Shown here piece after piece: positions 12,432 to 14,231 of a stretch of DNA of 14,231 bases. A program made the translations under genes and the position numbers. This DNA is from Lentisphaerota bacterium. Its GTDB lineage: Bacteria > Verrucomicrobiota > Lentisphaeria > Oligosphaerales > Oligosphaeraceae. Each line of letters begins with the position of its first letter. The stretch's first letter is position 1. The notes beneath the pieces were generated by a model. That model saw only the letters and a program-made list of their open reading frames with translations. It did no database searches and was not told the origin of the DNA. The DNA is taken from positions 1-14,231 of the forward strand of contig JAAZIY010000294.1 of the NCBI GenBank assembly GCA_012800625.1, written 5' to 3'.

Positions 12432-14012
12432 ATGCATAAGCAACAAAGCCCGCATGCGGCGCCGGCCTTTGACGCCGAACTGGTGTTGGCCGAATATATG
12501 CGCCGCAAGACCATCGAGAGCATGGCCGGCCCGCTGCTGTCGCTCATCGTGCACGTCTTGCTTATAGGCTGCATTATTTTCTTCTACGATCCGGAACCAC
12601 CGCTGGCGCAAAGCTCCATCGAGCTGGAAATGAAGGAGCTGGAGGTCAAAGAGCTGGACCAGAAGGAGCTGGAGAAGCTCGAGGAGCTTGAAGAGCTGGC
12701 CCAGGAAGTGGTGCCCACCGTCGAAAGACCGGTGATTGTCACCGACAGCAGCGACGCGCTCAGCGACGCGGCCGCCTCGATCTCCGACTTCAGCGACCAG
12801 ATCGCCTCCACTGATGACAGCATGAACTTCTCCGACGTGCTTGATATACGCGCCAACGACTCGCCCTTGAAGCTCTCCGCCCTGTATGGCGGGCGTTCTG
12901 ACGAGGGCCGCGCCAGTTCGCTGCGCAAATTTGGCGGCTCCAACGCCACCGAGCGCGCCGTTATCAAGGCCCTTGAATGGCTGAAGAAGACGCAGAACGC
13001 TAACGGCTCCTGGGCTCCCAGCCAGCAGCCCGCCATGGCGGCGCTCTGCCTGCTCGCCTTCCTGGCCCACGGCGAGACCCCGGCCAGCGATGATTACGGC
13101 GCCACGGTGCAGCGCGCCATGCAATATCTGATCAAGCACGTGGAAAGGCTGCCGGAGACCACCGGCGGCAAGCCCAAAGTCGAGCCCTACACCAACGGCA
13201 TTGTCGCATACGCGCTCTCGGAGGCCTACGGTCTCACCAAGCTGCCCAATCTTAAACCCGCCATGGAAAAGTCTCTTTTCCTGCTTATTGACGGTCAGCA
13301 GAAGAGCGGCGGCTACGACTACGGCTATGCCAAGGCACAGCGCTGGGACCTGTCGGTGGCCGGCTGGCAGTTTCAGGCCATGAAGGCCGGCTATGTGGCC
13401 GGCGCCAATGTGGAGGGGCTGGAAAAGGGCATCGAGCTGGGCATCAGTTTCATCAAGGATGTGGCCTACTCGAAGACTCACCAGACCAGACCCATGGGCT
13501 ACGCCTCGCCCGGCGGCGGCAGCTGGGGCATGCAGGGTGCCGGCGCGCTCTGCCTGCAGCTCTTGGGCGAGGGCAACTCGCGGGAGGCCAAAACCGTCTC
13601 CAAGCTGATAGTCGAGCGGCATCTGCCGGCCATTGTCTGGTCCGACCCCGGCCTGCTTATCAGCGGCGCGCATTCCAATCCCATGTATCACTGGTACTAT
13701 GAGACCCAGGTCATGTTCCACACAGGGCAGACTTCCTGGAAAAAATGGAACGACAAGATGGCCAATTTGCTTATCAGCAATCAGAAGGCCGACGGGCACT
13801 GGGAATGTCCGCCTGGTCTCAAGCCCGACCCGGCCACCGGCAAAGTAGGCAATCCAGGCAACTACGACCACTGGTACACGACGGCGCTGTGCTGTCTGAG
13901 CCTGCAAGTGTATTACCGCTATCTGCCCACCTATAAAATGCCCAAGGCCATAGCCAAACAGGAAAAAACCGCCCTGGACAAGCTGGACGAGGAGCTGGGC
14001 CTATCATTGTGA
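12432..14012 (+). CDS. TonB-like anchor fused to an alpha/alpha-toroid (prenyltransferase/squalene oxidase repeat) domain
   Basis: A 526-residue inner-membrane protein with a large periplasmic part. Residues 1-32 are cytoplasmic. Residues about 33-52 form a single membrane helix, GPLLSLIVHVLLIGCIIFFY, with Ser37 and His41 as S-x-x-x-H, the same spacing as in the TonB and TolA membrane helices. A Pro-containing start (PEPPLAQ) and a Glu/Lys/Leu linker (about 60-92) follow, then a Ser/Asp-rich stretch to about 165. Residues about 172-500 form an alpha/alpha toroid with QW-like repeats: WLKKTQNANGSW, FLLIDGQQKSGGY, PGGGSWGMQGAGALCLQLLG, LISNQKADGHW and DHWYTTALCCLSLQVYYRY. No DxDD catalytic motif of class II terpene cyclases is visible, so it is probably a binding or scaffolding domain. 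AAGGAG 6 nt upstream supports the start. No TonB C-terminal domain is present. Last gene of the operon. Confidence 0.9.
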   Translation: MHKQQSPHAAPAFDAELVLAEYMRRKTIESMAGPLLSLIVHVLLIGCIIFFYDPEPPLAQSSIELEMKELEVKELDQKELEKLEELEELAQEVVPTVERPVIVTDSSDALSDAAASISDFSDQIASTDDSMNFSDVLDIRANDSPLKLSALYGGRSDEGRASSLRKFGGSNATERAVIKALEWLKKTQNANGSWAPSQQPAMAALCLLAFLAHGETPASDDYGATVQRAMQYLIKHVERLPETTGGKPKVEPYTNGIVAYALSEAYGLTKLPNLKPAMEKSLFLLIDGQQKSGGYDYGYAKAQRWDLSVAGWQFQAMKAGYVAGANVEGLEKGIELGISFIKDVAYSKTHQTRPMGYASPGGGSWGMQGAGALCLQLLGEGNSREAKTVSKLIVERHLPAIVWSDPGLLISGAHSNPMYHWYYETQVMFHTGQTSWKKWNDKMANLLISNQKADGHWECPPGLKPDPATGKVGNPGNYDHWYTTALCCLSLQVYYRYLPTYKMPKAIAKQEKTALDKLDEELGLSL

Positions 14013-14231
14013 TTGAACACTAAGACACACGAAGAGGCACACGAAGGAATTATAAAAAAATAAATTGTTAAATTTTGCTGAACAGATTCGCTTTTTTTCT
14101 ATACAGTATATTCGGGTTTTTCTTGTACATACTGACCAGAAACAACTCAACTTGGTAATTTAAATTTTCATAGTTCCAAGCATGACATAGGGTGCAGCAG
14201 TGATACACGGCAGGGTGTCAGCACACATGAC
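14013..14231. other. AT-rich tail with decamer repeat at its start
   Basis: No gene starts or ends convincingly here. The decamer repeat (14015-14046) is followed by strongly AT-rich DNA (about 14048-14180) with T runs and the palindrome-like TATACAGTATA. No T-tailed hairpin was seen right after the operon's last stop codon, so where the operon transcript ends is open. The extreme right has an imperfect hairpin (TGATACAC with GTGTCA, around 14200-14220). Confidence 0.5.
14015..14046 (-). repeat. Decamer repeat, three units, reverse orientation
   Basis: GAACACTAAG, ACACACGAAG and a 12-nt unit ending CACACGAAG. The first two are in 10-bp register and the last has two extra bases. It lies immediately after the operon's last stop codon. 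Confidence 0.65.

Noticed and set aside
12405..13907. Long minus-strand open frame (500 codons) opposite the TonB-like toroid gene
   Set aside because: The plus frame has a strong ribosome binding site, a membrane helix and clear toroid repeats. The minus frame is a shadow produced by GC-rich codon use, with no recognisable domains.
12945..13940. Active terpene cyclase or prenyltransferase
   Set aside because: The toroid repeats are there, but no DxDD motif of class II cyclases nor an obvious zinc-site set of prenyltransferases is visible; called a toroid domain only.

Overview
The window reads as one piece of a moderately GC-rich Gram-negative genome. Genes are separated by unusually long, repeat-rich intergenic DNA. 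Cleaved signal peptides, a TonB/ExbB/ExbD-type apparatus, very long secreted TPR/coiled-coil proteins and a membrane-anchored 'prenyltransferase/squalene oxidase repeat' toroid protein together suggest the PVC superphylum (Lentisphaerota, Kiritimatiellota or Verrucomicrobiota). This placement is an inference from gene content; no phylogenetic marker was tested.

Region 1 (1-2940). Three minus-strand genes are present: xseA and xseB (exodeoxyribonuclease VII, close-packed), then a small secreted EF-hand protein with an Arg/Gly/Gln-rich tail that ends at a hairpin terminator. The left edge (1-200) holds a 34-bp direct repeat flanking a 14-bp inverted repeat. The gap 2484-2939 carries a dispersed hairpin repeat (copy A), a long palindrome and a tandem array of 10-bp units.

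Region 2 (2940-5392). A plus-strand Gfo/Idh/MocA oxidoreductase converges on a minus-strand cysteine-cluster orphan gene, with a strong bidirectional terminator between them. A tRNA-Pro(CGG) gene with encoded CCA follows on the minus strand. A 407-nt gene-free leader then precedes the large operon.

Region 3 (5393-14012). Six co-directional genes form what looks like one functional unit: a 1363-residue secreted TPR/coiled-coil/TPR protein, a 250-residue secreted TPR-like protein, an ExbB/TolQ-type channel subunit with a signal peptide, two different ExbD-type subunits, and a 526-residue protein. This last protein has a TonB/TolA-like N-terminal anchor (S-x-x-x-H in the membrane helix) followed by an alpha/alpha-toroid domain in place of the TonB C-terminal domain. 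The simplest reading is a proton-motive-force-driven envelope machine: ExbB/ExbD1/ExbD2 harvest the gradient, the SxxxH helix receives it, the toroid domain is the periplasmic effector, and the two TPR proteins are periplasmic scaffolds or partners. Substrate and role are unknown. This is the most interesting system in the window.

Dispersed repeats are the second theme. A 10-bp-periodic unit (CTTSGTGTGY or its complement) appears in about eight intergenic sites, including inside the operon. A ~140-180 bp hairpin element occurs twice in inverted orientation, one copy lacking its central stem-loop.
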